Shown piece after piece: positions 1 to 8,740 of a stretch of 56,758 nucleotides of DNA. A program made the position numbers and the translations under genes. The stretch is from Dehalococcoidia bacterium. Its GTDB lineage: Bacteria; Chloroflexota; Dehalococcoidia; GIF9; UBA5629. Position 1 is the first letter of the stretch. Every line of letters starts with the position of its first letter. The stretch spans positions 1 through 56,758 of the forward strand of contig JAFGHL010000054.1 in NCBI GenBank assembly GCA_016930155.1, in the 5' to 3' direction. The notes beneath the pieces were generated by a model. That model saw only the letters and a program-made list of their open reading frames with translations, was not told the DNA's origin and made no database searches.

Positions 1-71
1 GCCTGCCGCCCACTTGTGTATGTTTCTATACCCCTCTTGCAGGTGCTAAAATTATTCTCTGCGGTAAAAAT

Positions 72-2927
72 ATGTCTACTGATGCAATTGAAGTCAGGGG
101 CGCTCGGGAACACAACCTCAAGAACATCGATGTCACTATCCCGAGGGATAAACTGGTCGTTATTACGGGCGTGTCGGGTTCGGGCAAGAGCTCGCTGGCC
201 TTCGACACTATCTATGCAGAAGGTCAGCGGCGTTATATCGAGTCGCTTTCTGCTTATGCCAGGCAATTTCTTGGACGTATGGATAAACCGGATGTCGACT
301 ACATAGAAGGCCTGAGCCCTGCGATATCGATCGATCAGAAGGGGCCGTCCCATAATCCCCGCTCCATCGTGGGTACAGTTACAGAGGTGTACGACTACCT
401 GCGTCTGCTGTTTGCCAGGGTTGGCAGGCCACATTGTCCCCAGTGTGGCCGGGAGATATCCCGCCAAACGGTACAACAGATCGTGGATTCGGTACTCCAG
501 ATCAAGCCGGATATCCGCATAATGCTGCTGGCTCCGCTCATTAAAGATAGAAAAGGTGAGCACCTGCAGATATTAGACGATTTGAAGAAGGCGGGATTTG
601 TACGTGTCAGGATCGATGGATATGTGCGCGATCTCTCCGAGGTTATCCAGCTGGATAAAAACAAGAAACATACGGTGGAAGCTGTAGTTGACCGTATCGT
701 TACAGGTGATGAGAGCAATCGCGCACGTATAGCCGATTCAGTTGAGACCGCGCTAAAACTGGGTGGGGGAGTGGTGCTGGTATCAATTGCCGATGGGGAA
801 GAGATGCTCTTCTCGGAGCATTTCGCCTGCGTTAATTGCGGGCTCAGCCTGGGGGAGATCGCTCCGCGAACATTCAGCTTCAATAGTCCGCATGGCGCCT
901 GCCCGGCCTGTACCGGCCTGGGTGTAAAACTGGAGATCGACCCCGATCTGGTCATCCCCAACAGGGAACTGACTATTGCTGAGGGGGCTATCAGGCCATG
1001 GGCTACCTACACATGGTATATAAATCAGCTTGAAGAATTGGCGCAGCAATACGACTTCTCTCTGCGAGTTCCCGTGAAAAAGCTTGGCAAGGATCAGTTG
1101 AAATTGATTCTGTTCGGGGAACACCCGGACCGGCACAGGTACCGTTACCGTTTTGGCAAAGTGCGTGAATGTGCGGTCGGTTTTGAGGGCGTTATCCCGA
1201 ACCTGCAGCGCCTGCACAGAGAGACGGAGTCCGAAAACAGACGCGCGGAGATCGAAAGGTATACGTCGGCGTCACCCTGTCAGGTTTGTGGGGGGAAGAA
1301 ATTGAAACCGGAATCGCTGGCGGTCAGGATCGATGGAAAAAATATTATGGATGTCACGGCCCTGTCGGCGGTTGATGCAAGCGTATGGATACAATCCATC
1401 ACAGGCAGCCGTGATGGCAGACAGATACTTACTTCAAATGAGCAAATGATCGCGAGACAGATAATTAAGGAGATAAATGCGCGTCTGGGTTTTCTCAGGG
1501 ATATAGGGCTCGGATATTTGACTCTGGACAGGGCCTCGGCCACTTTAAGCGGCGGTGAAACGCAGAGGATCAGGCTGGCAACAATGATCGGAAGCGGATT
1601 AATGGGTGTTTTATATATCTGTGATGAGCCGACCATCGGCCTGCATCCTGCCGATATACACAGGCTGATTAATACGCTTAATAAGCTTCGTGACCTGGGC
1701 AATACCGTCATCAGTGTCGAGCATGACGAAGGCATGATGCGGGCGGCCGATTTCATTGTTGATCTGGGCCCGGGCGCCGGCGAGCACGGAGGCCGCATCG
1801 TTGCTACCGGCAGTATTCAAGACGTGATGAAGGCCCGTGAATCAATCACCGGCCAGTATTTGAGCGGCATCAGGCATATACCCATGCCGGCCGGACGCAG
1901 GAACGGGTCCGGCAAATCCCTGGTGATCAAAAAGGCGGGGGAGAATAATCTTAAAGATATCGATGTTAAGATCCCGCTGGGCAAGCTGGTCTGCATCAGC
2001 GGCGTATCGGGAAGCGGCAAGAGCACGTTGATGAATGATATTTTGTACAAGAAGCTGGCGCAGGTTTTTTATCAGGCCAGGGACAAGCCGGGGAAATGCG
2101 CAGGGATAACGGGTGTAGAGAATATCGACAAGGTAATAAATATCGATCAGTCTCCCATCGGGCGCACCCCTCGCAGCAATCCGGCCACTTATACCGGCGC
2201 CTTCACCCCCATCAGGGAGCTTTTCTCTTCCGTACCGGAGGCTCGCGTGCGCGGCTACGGCCCGGGTCGGTTTTCGTTCAATGTGCGCGGCGGTCGCTGC
2301 GAAGCTTGCCAGGGCGACGGGTATATACAAATCGAAATGCAGTTTTTGCCCGATGTTACAGTTCCCTGCGAGGTATGCAAAGGGAGGCGATACAATCGGG
2401 AAGCGCTCGAGATACAGTTCAAAGGCAAGAATATAGCTGATGTACTCGATATGACCATCGAGGAAGCTACTGCCTTTTTCACCAGCTTCCCCAAAGTTAA
2501 AAACAAGCTGGCAACATTGCTGGATGTCGGACTGGGTTATATGCGCCTGGGACAACCTGCCCCGACGCTGTCAGGTGGGGAGGCGCAGAGGGTTAAACTG
2601 GCATCAGAGCTGTCTCGCAGATCAACAGGCAGAACACTCTATATACTGGATGAGCCGACTACCGGACTATCTTTTGCAGATATCGACTGTCTGCTGAGAG
2701 TCATTCAGAGGCTGGTGGACGCAGGCAATACGGTGATCATCATAGAACACCATATGGACGTGATAAAAAATGCGGACTATATCATCGACCTCGGGCCGGG
2801 AGCGGGAGACGAAGGAGGTTATCTTATAGCGTCAGGTACGCCTGAGGAGGTGGCGACAATCGATACTTCCGCTACAGGGCGTTATTTGAAAGATGTACTT
2901 GCCGGGCACAGCCTCGCTGCCGGTTAA
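72..2927 (+). CDS. uvrA: Excinuclease ABC subunit A (UvrA)
   Basis: UvrA is the damage-recognition ATPase of nucleotide excision repair; a UvrA dimer scans DNA and loads UvrB. The 951-residue length is normal for the family. Two ABC ATPase modules are visible: an N-terminal Walker A (GVSGSGKSS) near residue 33 and a second (GVSGSGKST) near residue 645, each followed by an LSGGE signature and a Walker B (CDEPT, LDEPT). Zinc-binding cysteine clusters lie in the insertions ([19 protein letters not shown] with CEVCKG). No clear ribosome binding site precedes the ATG. It stands alone with no visible uvr partner. Identification is secure. Confidence 0.97.
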   Translation: MSTDAIEVRGAREHNLKNIDVTIPRDKLVVITGVSGSGKSSLAFDTIYAEGQRRYIESLSAYARQFLGRMDKPDVDYIEGLSPAISIDQKGPSHNPRSIVGTVTEVYDYLRLLFARVGRPHCPQCGREISRQTVQQIVDSVLQIKPDIRIMLLAPLIKDRKGEHLQILDDLKKAGFVRVRIDGYVRDLSEVIQLDKNKKHTVEAVVDRIVTGDESNRARIADSVETALKLGGGVVLVSIADGEEMLFSEHFACVNCGLSLGEIAPRTFSFNSPHGACPACTGLGVKLEIDPDLVIPNRELTIAEGAIRPWATYTWYINQLEELAQQYDFSLRVPVKKLGKDQLKLILFGEHPDRHRYRYRFGKVRECAVGFEGVIPNLQRLHRETESENRRAEIERYTSASPCQVCGGKKLKPESLAVRIDGKNIMDVTALSAVDASVWIQSITGSRDGRQILTSNEQMIARQIIKEINARLGFLRDIGLGYLTLDRASATLSGGETQRIRLATMIGSGLMGVLYICDEPTIGLHPADIHRLINTLNKLRDLGNTVISVEHDEGMMRAADFIVDLGPGAGEHGGRIVATGSIQDVMKARESITGQYLSGIRHIPMPAGRRNGSGKSLVIKKAGENNLKDIDVKIPLGKLVCISGVSGSGKSTLMNDILYKKLAQVFYQARDKPGKCAGITGVENIDKVINIDQSPIGRTPRSNPATYTGAFTPIRELFSSVPEARVRGYGPGRFSFNVRGGRCEACQGDGYIQIEMQFLPDVTVPCEVCKGRRYNREALEIQFKGKNIADVLDMTIEEATAFFTSFPKVKNKLATLLDVGLGYMRLGQPAPTLSGGEAQRVKLASELSRRSTGRTLYILDEPTTGLSFADIDCLLRVIQRLVDAGNTVIIIEHHMDVIKNADYIIDLGPGAGDEGGYLIASGTPEEVATIDTSATGRYLKDVLAGHSLAAG

Positions 2928-3075
2928 TTATTCCGGGGACTGGTTGGTTTATAAGGTTTGATTTCATTGTGTTAATATATCCTGTACAGAGCGGTTGACA
3001 GCTTCAAGAAAGGTACATATTCCGGTGGGTTTTGACTTAATTGTGACGCGAGAATAATAAACGGCAGGAGGTATC

Positions 3076-4182
3076 ATGGCTAATTCGCATAGAATGGCCT
3101 GTCTTGTTTCCCTGCTTATAGCAGGGTCACTTATCTTCTCGGCTGCCTGTGGAACTGACGAAGAGCAAGGGATGCAACAGGGCAGCAGTCAAACAACAAC
3201 GATAAAAAGCGATATAAAAGTTAATGTTGTACCGATGCAGTCGGTTACCCCGGCTATCTATTTGCAGATGCCCAACCTGGATATCACCTTCGTCGATTTC
3301 GAAATCACTAATAATGGAGATAATGCGGTCAGGCTCAGTGTGGAGTCAGAGCTTCAGGGTTATTCTGAAAAAGCGATTGACACCGTGGATGTCGGCCCGC
3401 ACAGCACAGCAGTTGTTGGACAGACCCCCATACTTAAGCCGCAGGCTATACCGCTCGAGATTGCCAATACCACGTTGCATTATCGTATTGCCGACAGCAG
3501 CGGCGCCGTCATTCAGGAGCAGACATTGCCGGTCAAGATATACGGCAGGGATACGATGCTGTGGGCGATGCAGGAGGGTGATGATTGGATCGATACATCG
3601 GTCTTTATCGGGGCGTTTGTTACTCCTCATGCGCCGGAGATCGATGAACTCGCACGTCAGGCGGCCGAATACCACCCTTCAAATTCCATGGAAGGTTATC
3701 AGTGCAGCCAATGTTCTGATGATCAGTGGACTGAATATACTACGGCCCATGTGAAGGCGGTTTACGAAGCGCTCCAGCAGGATTACAGTCTAAAATACAT
3801 CAACTCCACTATTGCTTTTAGCAACGAATCGGAAGCGCCCCAGAGAGTACGTCTGCCGGCGGAGTCTATTAATACTAAGTCATCCAACTGCATCGATGGT
3901 GCCGTGCTCTATGCCTCAGCGTTGGAATCCATGGATATGCATCCCTATATAGTGCTTACACCGACCCATGCTTTCCTTTGCTATGAAATTAATCCCGACG
4001 ATCCGGATAACCTCGGCTGCCTGGAAACCACCATGACCGGTTCAGCCTCTTTTGAGGACGCCACAGAGATGGGGCAGCAGGAACTGACTGAGGAGATATC
4101 AAGCGGCAACATCGAATCGGGGAAATCCAAAGTACTCTCTGTTCAGCAGCTGAGAGCCAGCGGCATACTGCCTATGAAATAA
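3076..4182 (+). CDS. Lipoprotein with transglutaminase-like C-terminal domain
   Basis: The N-terminus is a lipoprotein signal: hydrophobic core LVSLLIAGSLIFS, then SAAC with the modifiable cysteine at residue 25, so the protein should be anchored outside the membrane. Residues about 50-160 look like a beta-rich Ig-like domain. The C-terminal half has SSNCIDGAVLYAS followed by TPTHAF, the Cys and His arrangement of the transglutaminase-like fold, so it may be a peptidase or amidase-like surface enzyme; substrate unknown. The ATG has an AGGAGG-type site (ggcaggaggtatc). Function is inferred from motifs only. Confidence 0.7.
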   Translation: MANSHRMACLVSLLIAGSLIFSAACGTDEEQGMQQGSSQTTTIKSDIKVNVVPMQSVTPAIYLQMPNLDITFVDFEITNNGDNAVRLSVESELQGYSEKAIDTVDVGPHSTAVVGQTPILKPQAIPLEIANTTLHYRIADSSGAVIQEQTLPVKIYGRDTMLWAMQEGDDWIDTSVFIGAFVTPHAPEIDELARQAAEYHPSNSMEGYQCSQCSDDQWTEYTTAHVKAVYEALQQDYSLKYINSTIAFSNESEAPQRVRLPAESINTKSSNCIDGAVLYASALESMDMHPYIVLTPTHAFLCYEINPDDPDNLGCLETTMTGSASFEDATEMGQQELTEEISSGNIESGKSKVLSVQQLRASGILPMK

Positions 4183-4227
4183 TCCTGCACCGCGCTGAAT
4201 ATGCTATCGGTTCAGGCGGCTGAACAG

Positions 4228-4569
4228 CTACTCGATCTCGATATCTTTTATACTGAGCTCGGTGCCGCCGGTTAACTTGATTTTGGTGCTGCCGCACGTG
4301 GGGCATACATATTCATATTCATTGACGGAAAAATCTGAATTGCAGCTATCACAGTGTCCGCTGACGGGCACCTCATCAATATTCAGGTAAGCCCCTCCAG
4401 CTATGGTATCCTTGGACACGATCCCGAAACAGAAGGTGAGTTGCAGAGGGACGATACCGCGTAACTCGCCGGCCACCAGGTTGATCCTTGTTATCTTCGA
4501 TGCGCCTTCTTTGCCGGCTGCGCTGAGAGCGATGTCCAGGATATTCTGGGCGATGCCCATCTCATGCAT
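4228..4569 (-). CDS. hypA: Hydrogenase nickel incorporation protein HypA
   Basis: HypA is a nickel metallochaperone that, with HypB, delivers nickel to the large subunit of [NiFe] hydrogenase. The chosen start gives the canonical MHEMGIAQ N-terminus with nickel-binding His2; the reading frame extends eight codons upstream but that would bury the conserved N-terminus. The zinc loop is intact (CDSC about 30 residues before the end of the CPTCGS motif). The start overlaps the stop of hypB by eight bases, so the pair is translationally coupled. No hydrogenase structural genes or other hyp genes are in the window. Confidence 0.93.
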   Translation of the reverse strand: MHEMGIAQNILDIALSAAGKEGASKITRINLVAGELRGIVPLQLTFCFGIVSKDTIAGGAYLNIDEVPVSGHCDSCNSDFSVNEYEYVCPTCGSTKIKLTGGTELSIKDIEIE

Positions 4570-5233
4570 GGCCGGCCCCGCCGGTTTTATCATGGTACTT
4601 TGTCATCAGCCACGATACCCATTCATCCAGCCCCGCGCCGTTTGCACACGATATTTCAATGATGTCGATATTGGGATTTATCTTACGGGCATTGGCTTTG
4701 GCTTCCTTCAGATTGAAGTTTGTGTACTGGATAAGGTCGATCTTGTTGATCAGCATCAGGGCTGACTCATGGAACATCAGGGGGTACTTAAGCGGTTTTT
4801 CGTCACCCTCGGGTACACTCAAGATCATTATCTTGAAATCTTCGCCCACAATGAATTCGGCGGGGCAAACCAGGTTCCCCACGTTCTCGATCACCAGTAC
4901 ATCTATCTTGTCCAGCTCCATGTGGGGCAGCGCTGAAGAAACCATATTGGCATCCAGGTGGCATTCCGTCCCGGTAGTCAGTTGTATGGCGGGGATATTG
5001 AATTTGCTGATGCGGTCGGCGTCCCGCGTCGTCTCGATGTCGCCGACGATGACTCCCAGCCTGAGTTTGCCCGCGACTCTCTCTGCCGTTTTCTCAAGCA
5101 GTGATGTTTTTCCGGCTCCCGGTGAACTCATCAAATTGAGCACGAGGTTATGTTTCTCTTTGAACAGCTGCCTGTTCGCTGCGGCTATTCTGTCATTGGC
5201 CTGCAGGACATCCTGCATAACGTTGATCTTCAT
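4562..5233 (-). CDS. hypB: Hydrogenase nickel incorporation GTPase HypB
   Basis: HypB is a SIMIBI-class GTPase that drives nickel transfer from HypA into [NiFe] hydrogenase precursors. The P-loop is LMSSPGAGKTS near residue 34, followed by GDIETTRDADRI and the base-recognition motif INKID; the metal-binding cysteines and histidine (GTECHLDA, NLVCPAEF) are present. There is no His-rich nickel-storage N-terminal extension. It is first gene of a leftward pair with hypA and is divergent from glgP. Confidence 0.95.
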   Translation of the reverse strand: MKINVMQDVLQANDRIAAANRQLFKEKHNLVLNLMSSPGAGKTSLLEKTAERVAGKLRLGVIVGDIETTRDADRISKFNIPAIQLTTGTECHLDANMVSSALPHMELDKIDVLVIENVGNLVCPAEFIVGEDFKIMILSVPEGDEKPLKYPLMFHESALMLINKIDLIQYTNFNLKEAKANARKINPNIDIIEISCANGAGLDEWVSWLMTKYHDKTGGAGHA

Positions 5234-5331
5234 ATAAGTACCTCTTGGTTGTTGTTATTCTGACAAGCGCTCCGTCGCTAAGTATACTGCTTTGATAGTT
5301 TGTGTGCAAAGGAAATCAGGGGATACCTCGT

Positions 5332-5361
5332 TTGTAATAGCCGCGCCTGTTTACTTATAAT
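5332..5361 (+). promoter_or_regulatory. Candidate sigma-70 promoter for glgP
   Basis: A -35 TTGTAA and a perfect -10 TATAAT are separated by 18 bases in the 196-base gap between hypB and glgP. Transcription would start near 5368, giving a leader of about 60 bases. Pattern match only. Confidence 0.45.
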
Positions 5362-5429
5362 AAAACACCACCAGGAACCGGACATCAGAGTCCGAGTAAT
5401 AACTATTCGTTGTATTACAGGATTTGTTT

Positions 5430-7574
5430 ATGAATGAACATATGCGGATGACACTGCCCGAGCGTATCTCTGGCTTGGGCGAGCTTGCCTATAATATGTG
5501 GTGGAGCTGGCATCCTGAAGCCAGGAACCTGTTCAGAAGGCTGGACAGGCTGCTCTGGAAGAATACAGCCCATAATCCCGTGAGGTTGTTAACCGAGATA
5601 CCTTATCATCAGCTGGTGGCGTGTGCAGAGGACGCAAATTACCTGACCAGCTACGATACTACGATGGACGAGTATCGGAAGGACCTCTTTAGCAATCCAA
5701 CCTGGTTTAAAACGCGATATCCCGAGCACGGCGATAAATTAATGGCCTATTTTTCGCTGGAGTTTGCCCTGCACAACTCGTTACCGCTTTATGCCGGAGG
5801 GTTGGGGGTGCTGGCGGGAGATTATTGTAAGGCAGCCAGTGACCTCGGTATACCGCTGGTCGGGGTGGGTTTCATGTACCCGCAGGGTTATTTCCACCAG
5901 CATATTTCCGAGGATGGCTGGCAAACCGAGGTTTATGAGCAGTTGGGCTATGACAAAGTGGCGGTTTCACGGGTGCTGGATGGTGAGGGGAAAAGGCTGA
6001 CTATTTCCGTCCCTCTGGATAGTGTTCATATCAAGGTTGCTGCCTGGGTTTTAAATGTGGGACGCGTTAAATTATATTTGCTGGATACGAATCTTGATGA
6101 GAATCCTCAGTCCTATCGTGGTCTTACGGCCAGGCTTTATGGCGGTGACAGGGAACTGAGATTGCTGCAGGAGCTGGTTATCGGTATCGGTGGCGTGCGC
6201 ATATTGCGGGCGCTGGGATTAAAACCCGCAGTCTGGCATGCCAATGAAGGGCATACTACTTTTATGCTGGTGGAACGTCTGCGCGAATTCATCGAAGCTG
6301 ATATGACGCTGGATAAGGCGTTAAAATCTGTGGCGGAGACGTCTGTTTTCACGACACATACACCTTTGCCTGCGGGCAATGATACGTTTGCGCCTGACAT
6401 CATTGACAAGTATTTTCACGCCTACTGGGGGCAGCTTGGCATCACTCGTGAACAATTTTTTGATTTTGGAACCAGCCAGCAAGACAGGGGGACATTCAAT
6501 ATGACGATACTTGGCCTGAAGCTGGCGGGATATCGGAATGGTGTCAGCAAATTGCACGGAGATGTCTGCCGCAGGATGTGGCACGACCTGTGGCCGGAAA
6601 AACCCGAGGCAGAGGTCCCTATCATCTCGATAACCAACGGCGTGCATCTGCCGACCTGGACGGCGCCTCAGATTCAGATGCTATTCAGACGGTTCCTGGG
6701 GGATGATTGGGAGGAACATCAGGCTGAGAGGGAAAGGTGGGATCGTATCAATGATATACCAGATGAGGTTATCTGGAACATACACCGGTGGCTGAAGCTG
6801 AAACTTATCGGAGCCATACTTGACCGTGCACGTGATAGATGGTCACGGGACCATGTAGCCGCTATCCAGCCTCTGGCTATGGGTGCATTACTTGACCCCG
6901 AGGTGCTGACCATTGGATTCTCCAGGCGCTTCACGGGATATAAAAGAGCTTCGCTGGTATTCAAGAATATTGAGAGGCTCAAAAATATTTTAACTAATGA
7001 GATGCAGCCTGTTCAGATCATATTTGCCGGCAAGGCTCATCCACAGGACGAAGACGGCAAGCGGCTGATACAGCAGGTTTACCGGTATGCTAAAGATTCG
7101 GAATTCGGTGGCAGGGTAGCCTTTGTTGAAGACTATGATATGCACATGGCAAGGGATCTGGTGGCCGGAGTGGATGTCTGGTTAAACACACCTCTGACAT
7201 TAATGGAGGCCAGCGGGACAAGCGGTCAAAAGGCGTCTGCGAATGGTGCGGTTAATCTCAGCATACTGGACGGCTGGTGGTTTGAAGGGTATAACGGCGA
7301 CAACGGCTGGGCCGTGGATGAGAGGGGTCGGATCGATTCAATGGACCGTGACAGCGTGACAGCAGATGCCATCTACGGTTTGCTGGAAGATCGTGTGATT
7401 CCGCTTTATTACGATCGTGATATCAACGGAACGCCACACGATTGGGTAGAATTGATGAAAGAGAGCATACGCTCTAATGCGCCGCATTTCAATACATCAC
7501 GGATGGCCGGCGAGTATGTTGAGCGTTGCTACTTGAAAGCTCTGGAATATGCCTCGGCGAACCATCTTGAATGA
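5430..7574 (+). CDS. glgP: Alpha-glucan phosphorylase, short (TIGR02094-like) type
   Basis: Releases glucose-1-phosphate from glycogen or maltodextrin using phosphate and pyridoxal phosphate. The N-terminal part (ISGLGELAYNMWWSWHPEARNLF) is the DUF3417 region that marks the short alpha-glucan phosphorylases; the PLP-lysine neighbourhood reads LMEASGTSGQKASANGAVN near residue 600. About 714 residues, usual for this subfamily and shorter than the classical GlgP. The ATG at 5430 is preferred over an in-frame TTG at 5424 because AGGA lies seven bases upstream of it. It sits next to pfkA and ppsA, which suggests glucan breakdown feeding glycolysis. Confidence 0.93.
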   Translation: MNEHMRMTLPERISGLGELAYNMWWSWHPEARNLFRRLDRLLWKNTAHNPVRLLTEIPYHQLVACAEDANYLTSYDTTMDEYRKDLFSNPTWFKTRYPEHGDKLMAYFSLEFALHNSLPLYAGGLGVLAGDYCKAASDLGIPLVGVGFMYPQGYFHQHISEDGWQTEVYEQLGYDKVAVSRVLDGEGKRLTISVPLDSVHIKVAAWVLNVGRVKLYLLDTNLDENPQSYRGLTARLYGGDRELRLLQELVIGIGGVRILRALGLKPAVWHANEGHTTFMLVERLREFIEADMTLDKALKSVAETSVFTTHTPLPAGNDTFAPDIIDKYFHAYWGQLGITREQFFDFGTSQQDRGTFNMTILGLKLAGYRNGVSKLHGDVCRRMWHDLWPEKPEAEVPIISITNGVHLPTWTAPQIQMLFRRFLGDDWEEHQAERERWDRINDIPDEVIWNIHRWLKLKLIGAILDRARDRWSRDHVAAIQPLAMGALLDPEVLTIGFSRRFTGYKRASLVFKNIERLKNILTNEMQPVQIIFAGKAHPQDEDGKRLIQQVYRYAKDSEFGGRVAFVEDYDMHMARDLVAGVDVWLNTPLTLMEASGTSGQKASANGAVNLSILDGWWFEGYNGDNGWAVDERGRIDSMDRDSVTADAIYGLLEDRVIPLYYDRDINGTPHDWVELMKESIRSNAPHFNTSRMAGEYVERCYLKALEYASANHLE

Positions 7575-7595
7575 AGCGTATACTATAATTGTGTA

Positions 7596-7623
7596 TTGTC
7601 CCATCTACGTATTGTGCTATGAT
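7596..7623 (+). promoter_or_regulatory. Candidate promoter for pfkA
   Basis: TTGTCC and TATGAT with a 16-base spacer sit 26 bases before the pfkA start in the short glgP-pfkA gap. Pattern match only; pfkA may also be read through from glgP. Confidence 0.35.
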
Positions 7624-7649
7624 TGGAAATTCAGTAACCTATTAAAGAC

Positions 7650-8630
7650 ATGAAGAAACAATTGAGAAAGCTTGGAATTTTGACATCCGGCGGAGACGCG
7701 CCCGGAATGAACGCTGCCATCAGGGCTGTTGTCCGCAGCGCCATATTCCATGGGCTGGAGGTCGTAGGCATACGTCGCGGATACTCGGGATTAATAGCCG
7801 GCGACTTTCAGAAGTTTAACCAGCGATCCGTGGCTAACATAATTCAGAAAGGTGGTACTATACTGGAAACCTCACGTTGCAGCGAGATGCTTGAGGTAGA
7901 GGGTCGCAAGAAGGCCATTGATGCGTTACTCTCGCAGGAGATCGACGGTTGCGTAATAATAGGCGGTGGCGGATCATTCCGTGCAGCCCAGGCTATGTCC
8001 GAGGAAAGCGAGGTCGCCTTCATGGGGATACCCGGGAGTATCGACAACGATATCTGGGGTACGGATTTTTCCATTGGATTTCACACGGCTGTCAACACCG
8101 CCCTTGATGCTATCGATCGCATCAGGGACACTGCCAGCGCCTTTGAAAGGATATTCTTCGTGGAAGTGATGGGCAGGCAATCCGGCTTCATCGCACTTAC
8201 CGTCGGCTTGGCTGGCGGCGCGGAACAAATCATTGTGCCGGAGATCGACATGGACGTAGAAAGCCTCTGCCAGAACCTGAGGGAGAGCTTTAAACGCGGG
8301 AAGAGGAGCAGCATCATCGTGGTTGCAGAGGGAAATACTGTGGACGATACGATCAATATTGAAAAGTATGTCCAGATGCGTCTGAAAGTCGAGACTCGTC
8401 TGTGCACGCTTGGCCATATCCAGCGGGGAGGGTCGCCCATAGCCGCTGACAGGATACTTGCCAGCTGTCTGGGCGTTGCCGCAGTTGAAGGCTTGCTGAA
8501 CGGGAAAAAGGGACACGCTGTCGGCGAGGTCAAGGGCGAAATTGTCTACACGCCCTTTAAGGACACCTGGCAAAAGAAAAAGACTATTGATGAACGTTTT
8601 CTCAAATATATTCCCGTTTTATCGCAGTGA
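7650..8630 (+). CDS. pfkA: ATP-dependent 6-phosphofructokinase
   Basis: Phosphorylates fructose-6-phosphate to fructose-1,6-bisphosphate. The N-terminal GILTSGGDAPGMNAAIRA motif is the nucleotide-binding loop; IIGGGGSFRAA and GIPGSIDNDIWGTDFSIGFHTAVN carry the catalytic TIDND-type segment, here SIDND (a serine where threonine is usual), and GHIQRGGSP the effector and substrate region. The GGGGS at the phosphoryl-donor loop favours ATP rather than pyrophosphate, because PPi-dependent enzymes usually have GGDDS. The 326-residue length is typical. Confidence 0.94.
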   Translation: MKKQLRKLGILTSGGDAPGMNAAIRAVVRSAIFHGLEVVGIRRGYSGLIAGDFQKFNQRSVANIIQKGGTILETSRCSEMLEVEGRKKAIDALLSQEIDGCVIIGGGGSFRAAQAMSEESEVAFMGIPGSIDNDIWGTDFSIGFHTAVNTALDAIDRIRDTASAFERIFFVEVMGRQSGFIALTVGLAGGAEQIIVPEIDMDVESLCQNLRESFKRGKRSSIIVVAEGNTVDDTINIEKYVQMRLKVETRLCTLGHIQRGGSPIAADRILASCLGVAAVEGLLNGKKGHAVGEVKGEIVYTPFKDTWQKKKTIDERFLKYIPVLSQ

Positions 8631-8688
8631 TATCCAGTGGCTTTGTGAAGACCCTGCTGCTGACCGAATGATCGGATGGTAAAAAGTA

Positions 8689-8717
8689 TTGTGAAATGGA
8701 AAATCCGGTTGTATCTT
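8689..8717 (+). promoter_or_regulatory. Candidate promoter for ppsA
   Basis: TTGTGA and TATCTT with a 17-base spacer lie just upstream of the GAGGAGG ribosome binding site of ppsA. Pattern match only. Confidence 0.35.
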
Positions 8718-8740
8718 TATTAAGCTGAGGAGGTTTACCT

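Noticed and set aside
1842-2555. 237-codon minus-strand frame inside uvrA
   Set aside because: Shadow of the UvrA C-terminal half; no start site or family match.
2995-3023. Promoter TTGACA...TATTCC before the lipoprotein
   Set aside because: The -35 box is perfect but the -10 matches only three of six bases, so I do not list it as a feature.
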